A stretch of DNA of 64,000 nucleotides from assembly GCF_000282315.2 (NCBI RefSeq), contig NZ_AKJN02000006.1, positions 1 through 64,000 on the forward strand, written 5' to 3'. Source of the DNA: Pseudomonas sp. GM41(2012) (lineage in GTDB: Bacteria; Pseudomonadota; Gammaproteobacteria; Pseudomonadales; Pseudomonadaceae). Made by a program: the position numbers and the translations under genes. Under the pieces are notes generated by a model. It was given only the letters and a program-made list of their open reading frames with translations. It was not told where the DNA came from and ran no database searches. Below are positions 8,201-14,552 of the stretch, in pieces. Positions within the stretch are counted from its first letter, which is position 1. Each line of letters begins with the position of its first letter.

Positions 8201-9175
8201 GCCACGGGCAGTCAACGGGTCGACGACTTCGAGATTCTGCCGCTGAGTCTGCTGGACCGTCCGCGCGTGGACGTGACCTTGCGCGTCTCCGGATTCTTCC
8301 GCGATGCCTTTGCCAATCTGATCCGTCTGTTCGACGCCGCCGTGCAAGCGGTCGCCGCCCTCGACGAACCGGACGACCTCAACCCCCTGGCCGCCAAGGT
8401 GCGTGCCGAGCGCGAAGCGTTGATGCAATCGGGGCTGGATGAAGACGCGGCGAAGCGTCAGGCCGGTTGGCGCATCTTTGGCGCCAAACCCGGTGCTTAC
8501 GGCGCGGGCGTGCAGGGCGCCATCGATGGTCGTCTGTGGCAAAGCCGCGATGACCTGGCCGAGGTTTACCTGAACTGGGGCGGCTACGCTTACGGCGGTT
8601 CTGACGAAGGCACCGCGGCGCGCGAGCAGTTCGCTCAGCGCCTGAGCCAGGTGCAGGCGGTGCTGCAAAACCAGGACAACCGTGAGCACGACTTGCTCGA
8701 TTCCAACGACTATTACCAGTTTCAGGGCGGCATGCTCGCGGCGGTGGAAAGCCTCAGTGGTGAAGCCGCGGCCAGTTACCATGGCGATCACAGTCAGCCG
8801 GATCTGCCGAAGATCCGCACATTGAAGGAAGAGCTGAACCGGGTGATTCGCTCCCGGGCGGCCAATCCGAAGTGGATCGACGGCGTGAAGCGCCACGGCT
8901 ATAAAGGCGCGTTTGAACTGGCGGCGACGGTCGATAACCTGTTCGCCTTCGACGCTACAACGCAGTTGATCGACGACCACCAGTACGCGTTGCTGGCGGA
9001 TGCGTATTTGCTGGATCCGGCGACCCGGGATTTTGTTCGTGAGCATAATCCGCATGCGTTGCGCGATATGACTGAACGGATGCTGGAGGCGCAGCAGCGG
9101 GGGATGTGGAAGGCGCCGGGCGAGTATCGCGAGGCGCTGGAGAATTTGTTGTTGGACATAGAAGAAGACACCTGA
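5261..9175 (+). CDS. cobN: Cobaltochelatase subunit CobN (with an in-frame repeat insertion)
   Basis: This 1304-residue large subunit of the aerobic ATP-dependent cobaltochelatase inserts Co2+ into hydrogenobyrinate a,c-diamide. The CobN/BchH signature HVGKHGNLEWLPGKG lies near residues 548-562, and homology-like sequence runs to the C-terminus. Residues about 800-848 (WGSELLWRGDL through PRHKSSVPQEAG) are unlike the rest: the DNA beneath is an intergenic inverted repeat (7659-7803) that keeps the frame open and adds about 48 residues between two conserved parts. The insert probably forms a surface loop. The partner ATPase/VWA subunits follow at 9325-10982. Expression is probably riboswitch-controlled together with cobW. 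Confidence 0.96.
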   Translation: MHLLRTQPGGFVSDDNIADLGQTPAELVILCSGDSSLALLAEAAQQLPDDYPSVRLANPMQVQNHASVDLYVDEVLRHAKVILISLHGGIAYWRYGVERLVQLSERGVQLILVPGDDRPDPELSDLSTVGAEDRDRLWQFLRQGGMSNALDFFRCLANCWLDRDYAWAEPQTLPRTAIYHPRKSPAELKDWQADWQAGQPVAAVLFYRSHLQAANTGFIDVFCLRLQAAGLNPLPIAVASLKEPGCLTVVEDWLDEVEAGVILNTTGFAQSSPEAPHLRPFRRNIPVIQAICAQDNEPGWRASEQGLGPRDLAMHIALPELDGRIISRPISFKDLAWRSERSQSDVVCYRPQPERMDFVAELARRWIDLARVPNAEKRIALILANYPTRDGRIGNGVGLDTPAAALNILRALHKEGYPLPAELPDSGTALVQQLLGGVSNDLDTLDQRPCMQSLALDDYNLMFNALPESNRQAVLERWGSPQSDPMFRGGRMMIAGLRFGLTFVGIQPARGYQVDPSAVYHDPDLVPPHGYLAFYFWLRNTYGAHGVIHVGKHGNLEWLPGKGVGLSEHCWPDALLGPLPNIYPFIVNDPGEGAQAKRRTQAVIIDHLMPPLTRAETYGPLRNLELLADEYYEAQMLDPRRARELQRDILQLVRETHIDRELQLDEKLDSDADAAIWLPRLDTYLCDLKESQIRDGLHVFGESPIGRLRIDTLLALLRIPRGDGRGAQSSLLRALAKAFTLGFDPLDCALAEPWTGPRPIELQTLTDEVWRTAGDTRERLELFAAQLISQTLNTEVEPVPWGSELLWRGDLSPLGREAAPKNGTAAQSNGAVRRFAKSPRHKSSVPQEAGWSEVSAIVDSLREVVAPRLDACGPAEMRGLLDALSGRFVPAGPSGAPSRGRLDVLPTGRNFYSVDVRNLPTTTAWRIGFQSANLILERHLQDHGDHLRQLGLSVWGTATMRTGGDDIAQAMALMGVRPVWATGSQRVDDFEILPLSLLDRPRVDVTLRVSGFFRDAFANLIRLFDAAVQAVAALDEPDDLNPLAAKVRAEREALMQSGLDEDAAKRQAGWRIFGAKPGAYGAGVQGAIDGRLWQSRDDLAEVYLNWGGYAYGGSDEGTAAREQFAQRLSQVQAVLQNQDNREHDLLDSNDYYQFQGGMLAAVESLSGEAAASYHGDHSQPDLPKIRTLKEELNRVIRSRAANPKWIDGVKRHGYKGAFELAATVDNLFAFDATTQLIDDHQYALLADAYLLDPATRDFVREHNPHALRDMTERMLEAQQRGMWKAPGEYREALENLLLDIEEDT
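7659..7803. repeat. Intergenic inverted-repeat element inserted in frame within cobN
   Basis: A perfect 23-bp inverted repeat (7671-7693, starting AGCTTTTGTGGCGAGGGG, and 7768-7790) is flanked by GGGAGC- and GTCCCACAGG-type ends and encloses about 74 bases with a GACTGCTGCGCAGTC palindrome. The GTGGCGAGGGG core is shared with the intergenic element at 25205-25343. It is open in the cobN frame and a whole number of codons in net effect. Confidence 0.9.
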
Positions 9176-9190
9176 CGCGCCGCAAACCCC

Positions 9191-9280
9191 TGTGGGAGTG
9201 AGCCTGCTCGCGATAGCGGTCGACCAGTCAATATTGATGTCGATTGATCCACCGCTATCGCGAGCAGGCTCACTCCCACA
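9191..9280. repeat. REP pair (BIME) between cobN and chlI
   Basis: 30-bp inverted arms (tgtgggagtgagcctgctcg... and complement) flank an inner segment containing CGACCAGTCAATATTGATG. The element at 12740-12829 shares nearly the same inner segment. Confidence 0.9.
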
Positions 9281-9324
9281 AGGTACAAAGTGTGCCTGCT
9301 ACCGACCATGACCGAGTATTGAAG

Positions 9325-10323
9325 ATGACCGACACCCCCCATTTCCCGCTTTCCGCCGTGGTCGGCGCTGACGATCTCAAACTCGCCCTCTACCTGACCG
9401 CCATCGACCCGAAAATCGGCGGCGTACTCATCGAAGGCCCTCGCGGCATGGCCAAGTCAACACTGGCCCGAGGCCTGGCGGACTTGCTCGCCAGCGGCCA
9501 ATTCGTCACCTTGCCGCTCGGCGCCACCGAAGAACGGCTGGTCGGCACCCTCGACCTGGACGCAGCCCTGAGCGAGGGTCGCGCACAGTTTTCCGCCGGT
9601 GTACTGGCCAAGGCCGACGGCGGCGTGCTCTACGTTGATGAGGTCAATTTATTGCCCGATCACCTGGTGGACCTGCTGCTGGACGTGGCCGCCAGCGGCA
9701 CCAACCTGATCGAGCGCGACGGCATTTCCCATCGGCATTCGGCGAAGTTCGTGCTGATCGGCACCATGAACCCGGAAGAGGGTGAGCTGCGTCCGCAACT
9801 GCTCGACCGCTTTGGCCTGAACGTCGCCCTCAGTGGTCACACCGCACCGACCGAACGCGGCCAGATCATCCGGCGACGGCTGGATTTCGACAGCGATCCC
9901 CATAGCTTCTGCGCCGAATGGGAACGCCAACAGCAGTCGCTGCGCGAACGTTGCCAGAAAGCACGCAGCACGCTGGCAAGCATCCCGCTCGACGATCATG
10001 CGCTGGCGCAGATTACAGAGCGCTGCTTTGCCGCCGGGGTCGATGGCTTGCGGGCCGACCTGGTCTGGTTGCGTGCCGCGCGTGCCCACGCGGCATGGCG
10101 TGGGGCGAATGCAATCGCCGAGGAAGACATCGACGCCGTCGCCGAATTTGCCTTGCGCCATCGCCGCCGCGAGCCATCGCCACCAGCGCCGCAACAAAGT
10201 CAGCCGCCCTCTACGCAGCATTCCAACCCGAGCGAAGGCCAGGGCCAATGGGGTGAAATGCCCGCTCAGGCGTTACCGGTCGGCGCACGCCGTGAAGTGC
10301 CGAGCTGGCCAAAAAAGCCCTAG
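9325..10323 (+). CDS. Chelatase AAA+ ATPase subunit (ChlI/BchI-like), zero-frame product
   Basis: This 332-residue AAA+ ATPase of the Mg/Co-chelatase I type has Walker A GPRGMAKS, Walker B GGVLYVDEVNLL, sensor-1 GTMNPEEGELRPQLLDRF and an arginine-rich lid. In CobN-containing bacteria without CobS/CobT, this type of subunit works with a VWA (D) subunit to drive cobalt insertion. I start at the ATG at 9325 (MTDTPHFPLSAVVGADDL), because the upstream extension runs through a REP element. The C-terminal 40 residues are Pro/Gln-rich (linker-like), resembling the link that joins I and D domains in ChlD. The final codons sit on a slippery A AAA AAG sequence, so a longer I-D fusion is probably also made (see 10311-10358). 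Confidence 0.93.
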   Translation: MTDTPHFPLSAVVGADDLKLALYLTAIDPKIGGVLIEGPRGMAKSTLARGLADLLASGQFVTLPLGATEERLVGTLDLDAALSEGRAQFSAGVLAKADGGVLYVDEVNLLPDHLVDLLLDVAASGTNLIERDGISHRHSAKFVLIGTMNPEEGELRPQLLDRFGLNVALSGHTAPTERGQIIRRRLDFDSDPHSFCAEWERQQQSLRERCQKARSTLASIPLDDHALAQITERCFAAGVDGLRADLVWLRAARAHAAWRGANAIAEEDIDAVAEFALRHRRREPSPPAPQQSQPPSTQHSNPSEGQGQWGEMPAQALPVGARREVPSWPKKP

Positions 10324-10358
10324 GCATTCGCCCTCGATCTGACGCGGGGGCGAATGCC
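10311..10358 (+). promoter_or_regulatory. Candidate programmed -1 ribosomal frameshift site (slippery heptamer plus hairpin)
   Basis: The heptamer A AAA AAG (10311-10317) lies in the zero frame of chlI two codons before its TAG (10321). Five bases later begins a perfect 11-bp hairpin: GGCATTCGCCC at 10323-10333 pairs with GGGCGAATGCC at 10348-10358 around a 14-base loop. A -1 slip joins the ATPase frame directly to the VWA frame, which has no ATG of its own. This is the same heptamer as E. coli dnaX. Confidence 0.8.
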
Positions 10359-10982
10359 AGACCCCGCGCCGGACGACTGGACAACGGCAAACAGGGTAAA
10401 CGTCACGCGGCGCGTAGCGGCTCGATCAATTGGCCCGGTACCTTACTGAACGGCCGCCCGCGTCGGCGTGATGATGTGTTGTTTCACCTGCGCACCCGCT
10501 CGCCCCACGAACTGTGGCTGGTGATCGTCGACGCCTCGGCTTCGACTCGTCGCCATCAGGCGTTGAGCGATGCCAAGGGCTTGCTCGCGCAACTGTTCGA
10601 CGACGCCTATCGCCAGCGTGCACGCTTGGCGTTGCTCACTGCCAGTGGTCATGTGCCGAAATGGCAAGTGCAAGGGTTGAAAGCCTCCGCGGGTTTGCGC
10701 GACTGGCTTGATGGGCTGGGAGCGGGCGGTGGTACGCCATTGCTGGCGGCGCTGGGTGAAGCGGGGCGCTGGCTGGCGGTCAGGCAGAAGCGTTTTCCGG
10801 CGGAACAGCAGCGCTTGTTGCTGGTGACCGATGGCCGATTGAAGGACTGGTCGATGTTGCCGGCGCTTGATTGTCCGGGACTGCTGATCGACATCGAACG
10901 GGGGCCGATTCGGCTTGGACGGTCTAAAGTCTTGGCTACCGAGTTGCAGGCCGAATATCAACATATCGATGATATGGAGTGA
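10317..10982 (+). CDS. VWA domain (ChlD/CobT-like) portion of the chelatase, -1 frame
   Basis: The frame opens just after a stop at 10293 and contains no ATG before the conserved region INWPGTLLNGRPRRRDD. The only conventional alternative, GTG at 10476, would cut off this part and has no ribosome site. The VWA domain carries the MIDAS residues VDASAST (DxSxS), the Thr in GGGTPLLAAL and VTDG. Read by -1 frameshift from chlI it gives a fused protein of about 552 residues (331 + 221), the architecture of ChlD/BchD. The role would be to couple ATP hydrolysis to CobN. Independent initiation from a non-AUG codon cannot be excluded. Confidence 0.85.
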   Translation, partial: ALGIRPRSDAGANARPRAGRLDNGKQGKRHAARSGSINWPGTLLNGRPRRRDDVLFHLRTRSPHELWLVIVDASASTRRHQALSDAKGLLAQLFDDAYRQRARLALLTASGHVPKWQVQGLKASAGLRDWLDGLGAGGGTPLLAALGEAGRWLAVRQKRFPAEQQRLLLVTDGRLKDWSMLPALDCPGLLIDIERGPIRLGRSKVLATELQAEYQHIDDME

Positions 10983-10986
10983 ACCG

Positions 10987-11062
10987 AAAAGATCGCAGCC
11001 TGCGGCAGCTCCTACAATGAACGGCGTACACCCGTAGGAGCTGCCGCAGGCTGCGATCTTTT
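10987..11062. repeat. REP pair, GATCGCAGCCTGCGGCAGCTCCTACA family
   Basis: Near-perfect inverted 29-30-base arms with a 17-base centre, placed between the VWA stop and the ribosome site of the next gene. Same family as 1108-1187. Confidence 0.88.
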
Positions 11063-11082
11063 GATCTTCACAGGAGTGAGTC

Positions 11083-12729
11083 ATGCGAGTTCTAGCCGCC
11101 AACATTCAGGACGATTTCCGCGTCAAAGCCTACGCCGGCACCAATGGCGTGCTGTTGGCCATGGATCTGGCCGAACACCGGCGCAAAGGCCTCTTGGGTT
11201 TCGCCATCGAAAAGCAGCAAGGCCCCAAGCCCTGGCTGTTCCTGTTCAACAGCCTGACCTTCCCCGGCAAGGTGCATACCTTTCCCCAGTTTCACGCCAC
11301 CCCCAGTGATATCGCGCCATTACAGAAATTTCGCTGGGCCGATTACGCGGTCAATCCGGGGGCGACGATCCATTACCGAATCCACCTGGCTTACGGCAGC
11401 GTTGATGCGCCGCAACTGGGTGAGTTCCTGGAAGTGACGGTCACCTCCGACAATGGTCAGCCGAATAACCAAAGCGTGATCTTCAATCGCGCAGTGGCGG
11501 CCAGCCAGGCGTTCCAGCGCAAGTTTCCCGAGCTCGATGCGCTGATCAGCGCCAACAAGAACCTGCCCATCGAAGCCTGGCCGGATATCCCGCGGCAATG
11601 GCTGGAAAACGGTTTGCTCGGACGTTTGCTGGGGTTTATCGAGCGTGCGGTGGATGGCCAGTGGGCGCTGGACGTTGCGATCTACGAGTATGAATTGCAG
11701 GCCATTGTCGATGCGGTCAATGCCGCGTTCGAACGTGGGGTGAACGTTCGCGTGCTTTATCATGCCCAGCCGGGCGATGAAGACACCGCCATGAACGAGG
11801 CCAGCCTGGAAAAAATCCCGGCAGAGAACAAGCGCGGACGGGTCACCCATAACATCTTCCACAACAAATTCATGGTGCTGAGCCGGCTCGAAGCGGCGGG
11901 GCAGCGTCAGCCGGAAGCGGTGCTTTGCGGCAGCACCAATTTCACGCCCAACGGCGTTTACCGCCAGGCCAACGTGGTGCATGTGCTGGACGACACGCGC
12001 GTCAGCACCAGCTATCTGCACACCTTCGAGCAGGTCTGGGCCAACCCTGCGGATGTCGGTGCCACCCGAAACTGGCTCACGCAAAACAACCCGATGGATT
12101 CGCTGCAGCCGATGTTCGCCGGTTTCTCTCCTCGCTCGGGCCAAGGGGATCTGCAAGCGTTTGTCGAGATCATCAACGCGGCGAAAAAAGACGTGCTGTT
12201 CGTCACCGCGTTCGCCTTGCCCGACGACATCCTGAACGCCTTGCTCGGCTTGCCCCACGACGACATTTTGCGTTACGGCCTGCAAAACACCGCCAGCCGT
12301 ATCACCGGTTTCCACGCCGACCGCACCGCCGAATTCGCCGCCACCGCGCTGCTCAACACCGGGCTGGAAGGCTGGCTTCGAGAGAACATGAAAGGCCAGA
12401 AGGGCAACCTGCTGGTGCACACCAAAGCCGTGGTGACGGACTTCACCAGCGATGCGCCGACGATCATCAGCGGCAGCCACAACCTCAGTGCCGCGGCCAG
12501 CAATGGCAATGACGAGAACTACCTGATCATTCGCGGTGATACCGATCTGGCAGACCGTTATGGTCTGGAACTGCTGCGGTTCTACGAGCATTACCGCTTT
12601 CGCTACTTCGCCAGGAAACTCGCGCTCAAGCAGGTCCATCCGTTGGCGGCGGATGACAGCTGGACCGATGATTACTATCGCGCGGGGGATTTGCGCCAGC
12701 TATCCAGATTGCGTTTTTCCGGACGGTAA
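11083..12729 (+). CDS. Phospholipase D-like domain protein
   Basis: This 548-residue protein has two PLD-type modules. The first holds HNIFHNKFMVLS followed by CGSTNFTPNG: an HxK is present but the Asp of HxK(x4)D is replaced by Ser. The second holds LLVHTKAVVTD, a full HxK(x4)D, followed by SGSHNLSAAA. Such a pair normally makes one active site of a phosphodiesterase. The N-terminal 150 residues are not a part I recognise. No signal peptide is visible, so it is probably cytoplasmic. The ATG has a good site (acaggagtgag). It stands alone between two REP elements; its substrate (lipid or nucleic acid) cannot be told from sequence. Confidence 0.85.
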   Translation: MRVLAANIQDDFRVKAYAGTNGVLLAMDLAEHRRKGLLGFAIEKQQGPKPWLFLFNSLTFPGKVHTFPQFHATPSDIAPLQKFRWADYAVNPGATIHYRIHLAYGSVDAPQLGEFLEVTVTSDNGQPNNQSVIFNRAVAASQAFQRKFPELDALISANKNLPIEAWPDIPRQWLENGLLGRLLGFIERAVDGQWALDVAIYEYELQAIVDAVNAAFERGVNVRVLYHAQPGDEDTAMNEASLEKIPAENKRGRVTHNIFHNKFMVLSRLEAAGQRQPEAVLCGSTNFTPNGVYRQANVVHVLDDTRVSTSYLHTFEQVWANPADVGATRNWLTQNNPMDSLQPMFAGFSPRSGQGDLQAFVEIINAAKKDVLFVTAFALPDDILNALLGLPHDDILRYGLQNTASRITGFHADRTAEFAATALLNTGLEGWLRENMKGQKGNLLVHTKAVVTDFTSDAPTIISGSHNLSAAASNGNDENYLIIRGDTDLADRYGLELLRFYEHYRFRYFARKLALKQVHPLAADDSWTDDYYRAGDLRQLSRLRFSGR

Positions 12730-12739
12730 CCCCCCCCCT

Positions 12740-12829
12740 TGTGGGAGTGAGCCTGCTCGCGATAGCGCCCGACCAGTCAATATTGATGCCGCCTGACACA
12801 CCGCAATCGCGAGCAGGCTCACTCCCACA
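12740..12829. repeat. REP pair (BIME) with the same core as 9191-9280
   Basis: Inverted arms of the TGTGGGAGTGAGCCTGCTCG family with inner CGACCAGTCAATATTGATGCC. It sits between convergent genes, 5 bases from the stop of the minus-strand oxidoreductase. Confidence 0.9.
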
Positions 12830-12834
12830 TTGGA

Positions 12835-14061
12835 TTACTTCATTCCCATCGCCTGCCGATACTGGCGAGTCCGCCGGGCGATGTGCACGCGGTCGAGAAT
12901 CAACGCCCATAGCGCCGATACGTCGGGACGGGTCTTGCGCCCACGGCTCAGGCGATTGAGCTGGAACTTCACGACGGCCATGCTCGCCAGTGCCGCCAGG
13001 GGTTTGCGTTTCCAGCGAATCGGCGGCAGTTGCGGGTGACTGTTCTGACCTTCGCGCCAGCGTTTGACCAGTTGAGGTTCAATCGCCAGTGCTGTGCCGA
13101 TTCCAGCCATGGCGATACCGCTGTCGAGCACCTGTTCGACGATCGCCAGGCGCCGAATCCCGCCGGTCACCATCACCGGCATGTTCGCCACACTGGCCAG
13201 CTCACCGGCCATCTCCAGAAAGTACGCTTCACGCGCCAGGGTCCGACCATCCCGGGCCTCGCCTTGCATGGCCGGGGCTTCGTAGCTGCCGCCGGAGAGT
13301 TCCAGCAGATCGATCGATTGATCGTTGAGCCACTGAATCACTTGCCGGGCATCGTCGGCATCGAAACCGCCGCGCTGGAAGTCTGCGGAGTTGAGTTTCA
13401 CCGCCACGCAAAATGTCGGCGATACAGATTTGCGCACGGCGCTGATCACCGCCAACAACAAGCGCGCGCGATTTTCCAGAGAACCACCCCAGCGGTCGGT
13501 TCGGCGGTTGGTCAAGGGCGAGAGGAACTGGCTGATCAGATAACCGTGTGCGGCATGAATCTGCACCCCGGTGAAACCGGCCTTTTCCGCCAGGGCCGCG
13601 CTGGTGGCGAAGCGTTGGATCACGTCTTCGATGTCGCGCTCGCTCATGGGCTTGGGCTCGGCAAACATCTTCGAGAACCCACCCAGGTCCAGCGCCACTG
13701 CGGATGGCGCCAACGCTTGCTGGCCGAGGTTGGCCATGGTCTGACGGCCGGGATGATTGAGCTGCATCCAGAACTGCGCGCCACCGGCCCGACCGATGCT
13801 GGCCCATTGGCGAAAGCGTTCAAGGTGCCGCTCATCTTCCAGCACCACGCCACCGGGCCCGGTCATGGCGCGGCGGTCGATCATTACGTTGCCAGTCAGC
13901 AACAGGCCGGTTTCGCCTTCGGCCCACGCCTGATACAGACGGAACAAGGCCTCTGCAGGTGCCTGCTCGCTGTCAGCGAGGTTCTCTTCCATCGCGGCTT
14001 TGGCGATGCGGTTGCCGATGGTCTGGCCGTTGGGCAAATTCAACGCTTGGAAGGGCGACAT
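12835..14061 (-). CDS. NADH:flavin oxidoreductase, Old Yellow Enzyme family
   Basis: This 408-residue FMN-dependent TIM-barrel ene-reductase has GNRIAKAAMEENLA at the first strand, FWMQLNHPGRQ, the active-site pair in QIHAAHGYLISQFLSP followed by NRRTDRWGGSLENRAR, and VTGGIRR near the phosphate site. These are typical of the OYE/2,4-dienoyl-CoA reductase barrel, but the Fe-S and FAD/NAD domains of full dienoyl-CoA reductases are absent. The last 50 or so residues form a basic extension. A MerR regulator is transcribed divergently, and the shared promoter region has a MerR-like layout, suggesting induction by an electrophile or small molecule. Confidence 0.92.
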   Translation of the reverse strand: MSPFQALNLPNGQTIGNRIAKAAMEENLADSEQAPAEALFRLYQAWAEGETGLLLTGNVMIDRRAMTGPGGVVLEDERHLERFRQWASIGRAGGAQFWMQLNHPGRQTMANLGQQALAPSAVALDLGGFSKMFAEPKPMSERDIEDVIQRFATSAALAEKAGFTGVQIHAAHGYLISQFLSPLTNRRTDRWGGSLENRARLLLAVISAVRKSVSPTFCVAVKLNSADFQRGGFDADDARQVIQWLNDQSIDLLELSGGSYEAPAMQGEARDGRTLAREAYFLEMAGELASVANMPVMVTGGIRRLAIVEQVLDSGIAMAGIGTALAIEPQLVKRWREGQNSHPQLPPIRWKRKPLAALASMAVVKFQLNRLSRGRKTRPDVSALWALILDRVHIARRTRQYRQAMGMK

Positions 14062-14092
14062 ACTTGACTCCTCATCAGTGAAGAGTAGAGGC

Positions 14093-14125
14093 TAAGCTTA
14101 AAGTTAACTTTAATGTCAAGCAGGC
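14093..14125 (-). promoter_or_regulatory. MerR-type promoter/operator between OYE and merR genes
   Basis: On the minus strand, TTGACA (14120-14115) and TAGCCT are separated by 19 bases, longer than the usual 17. The spacer is almost filled by a perfect 16-bp palindrome TTAAAGTTAACTTTAA (14098-14113). MerR-family activators act by untwisting exactly such long-spacer promoters. Confidence 0.8.
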
Positions 14126-14138
14126 AAATGAGGCTGAG

Positions 14139-14552
14139 ATGAAGATTGGTGAATTGGCGGAGTTAAGTGGCTTCAACCCGTCGCGTATTCGGTTTTACGA
14201 GGCCCAGGGCCTGATCCAGAAAGTGGAACGTCGGGCCAACGGCTACCGGCATTACCCCGAGCAGGTATTGCAGACGCTGTACCTGATCCAATGCGCCCAG
14301 CAGGCCGGGTTCAGCCTGGAAGAGTTGAAACAGTTGATGCCCGACACCATCACCGGTGAATTCAAGCACGACGAACTGCTGGCGGGGCTTAAGCGCAAAG
14401 TCGATCAGATCGAAGAAATGCAGCTGCACCTGGCGCAGAGCAAGGCGAAGCTGCTGGCGGTGATCGACGACATACAGGCGAAACCCGAAGGTATTGGCTG
14501 CGATGCGAATGCCGAGCGGGTGCTGGCGTCATTCAAGGATTCGCGCCGATAG
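14139..14552 (+). CDS. MerR family transcriptional regulator
   Basis: This 137-residue protein has an N-terminal winged helix typical of MerR (MKIGELAELSGFNPSRIRFYEAQGLI), a coiled-coil dimer helix around residues 80-115 and a short C-terminal tail. It lacks the paired cysteines of the metal sensors CueR or MerR, so the signal is probably an organic molecule or oxidant. It lies divergent from the OYE gene with the operator at 14093-14125 between them, and is probably its activator and autoregulator. Its 3' end overlaps the convergent MFS gene by 20 bases. Confidence 0.93.
   Translation: MKIGELAELSGFNPSRIRFYEAQGLIQKVERRANGYRHYPEQVLQTLYLIQCAQQAGFSLEELKQLMPDTITGEFKHDELLAGLKRKVDQIEEMQLHLAQSKAKLLAVIDDIQAKPEGIGCDANAERVLASFKDSRR

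Noticed and set aside
7814..9055. 413-codon minus-strand ORF over the end of cobN
   Set aside because: Antisense shadow of a clearly conserved CobN C-terminal region.
10476..10982. VWA protein as a separate gene starting at GTG 10476
   Set aside because: This start has no ribosome site and cuts off the conserved WPGTLLNGRPRR segment; the -1 frameshift entry explains the frame better.
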